Shown: piece after piece, positions 63,391 through 64,000 of the stretch | How the letters are laid out: every line of letters begins with the position of its first letter | Numbering within the stretch: the stretch's first letter is position 1 | NCBI GenBank assembly: GCA_017163975.1 | Contig: JAFFSR010000251.1 | Location: forward strand, 7,874,001-7,938,000 | DNA from: Anastatus disparis | Taxonomy: Eukaryota > Arthropoda > Insecta > Hymenoptera > Eupelmidae | Direction: 5' to 3' | DNA length: 64,000 nucleotides | Notes under the pieces: model-generated | Databases searched by the model: none | Told to the model about the DNA's origin: nothing | What the model saw: the letters and a program-made list of their open reading frames with translations, nothing else | Made by a program: the position numbers and the translations under genes

Positions 63391-63584
63391 TTTATTTTAT
63401 TTAACGTCGCTTTAATTATGCTATCATTGCAATGCTAATTAGCGACGAAGCTTGCCAGCGTGCTTGTGAACAAAGCACATATAACGTACAGTGCGGTGCT
63501 TGTATCAATCGTCCGAGAGTGTGATTCGAACTCAGTTCCTCGAGTTACGAATCCATTGCTCTACTGAGTGAGCCACTGACAACC
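63391..63584 (-). repeat. tRNA-derived SINE, copy F
   Basis: Minus-strand copy. The head reads GGTTGTCAGTGGCTCACTCAG, with an altered A box (CACTCAGTAGAGC) and CGT at the anticodon position. The B-box region is slightly shortened (a base is missing in the CGAGTTACG stretch). The body and the AGCGACGTTAAATAAAAT end match the family. Confidence 0.87.
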
Positions 63585-64000
63585 ACTAATCGAGAATAGT
63601 AATTTGGTAAGTTATTGTATGTTTACAATCATCAAGATTATTAATTTCCTTAATTCTTTAATGTTGTAATTTATATTAAAAAAATAAAATAGCATATTTT
63701 TTATTTATTTTATCGCTTACAACAGATCGAGTAATCAATATTAGTTAACTTTCAAATAATTAATTATTTTGTTTTACTTTTCTTATATTATCTAATACTA
63801 AATCTTATATGTAGATTTTTCTCTTCTCAACATTAATGCTAAATTTTTTTATATATCAAATATTTTAACGAAGTTCTTTATTACTGAATAAAAGCGCACA
63901 GGCTATTTTTTATTAGAATTATATTCATTTTTAAGAAATTAATAGAAGGTATTCAGGAGTTCAATATTTTAAACTTTTTTAAAATTTGATATTATAATAA
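63585..64000. other. AT-rich sequence at the right edge
   Basis: No gene, repeat family or motif is recognised in these 416 bases. Confidence 0.6.

Noticed and set aside
1..64000. CRISPR array, rRNA genes, bacterial operon features
   Set aside because: No regularly spaced direct repeats, no rRNA-like sequence, and all gene structures seen are eukaryotic with introns.

Overview
The window looks like eukaryotic nuclear DNA, most likely from an insect or other arthropod. It is strongly AT-rich and full of AT, CT/GA, AC/GT and GATA-like simple repeats. It carries six copies of a tRNA-derived SINE and two class II DNA transposons whose genes are split by short GT-AG introns of 74-222 nt. No ribosome-binding-site or operon logic applies, and I see no bacterial or viral gene. 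A more precise host assignment, for example Hymenoptera, cannot be made from the sequence alone.

Nearly all of the 64 kb is gene-poor and could be intergenic or one very large intron. No host protein-coding gene could be recognised. Almost all open frames outside the transposons are low-complexity or chance frames. AT-rich stretches alternate with islands of higher GC that hold most of the microsatellites, notably around 5.6-6.6, 9.0-9.8, 17.4-19.5, 25.7-30.1, 42.3-43.5, 46.1-47.1, 48.5-49 and 59.1-61.0 kb.

Region by region: 1-10.6 kb holds no gene, only simple repeats and short palindromes. Four minus-strand SINEs lie at 10.6, 18.8, 24.0 and 63.4 kb, and two plus-strand SINEs at 23.5 and 38.5 kb. 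The 23.5 and 24.0 kb copies form an inverted pair. An apparently complete ISL2EU-type (IS5-like) transposon occupies 30,632-34,427. It has two convergent genes: a SWIM zinc finger plus YqaJ-nuclease protein on the plus strand, and a THAP-HTH-DDE transposase on the minus strand, which together presumably mobilise the element. A second transposon, 55,834-58,691, has almost identical terminal inverted repeats of about 538 bp around one three-exon DDE-like transposase gene. I could not place it confidently in a named superfamily. Its reading frame is continuous except for one -1 shift that falls on a classical slippery heptamer next to an in-frame stop. This is the most interesting item in the window.

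A third short dispersed repeat of about 78 bp occurs at 47.6 and 63.2 kb. One convincing-looking TATA plus initiator pair lies at 46.74 kb, with no recognisable gene downstream.
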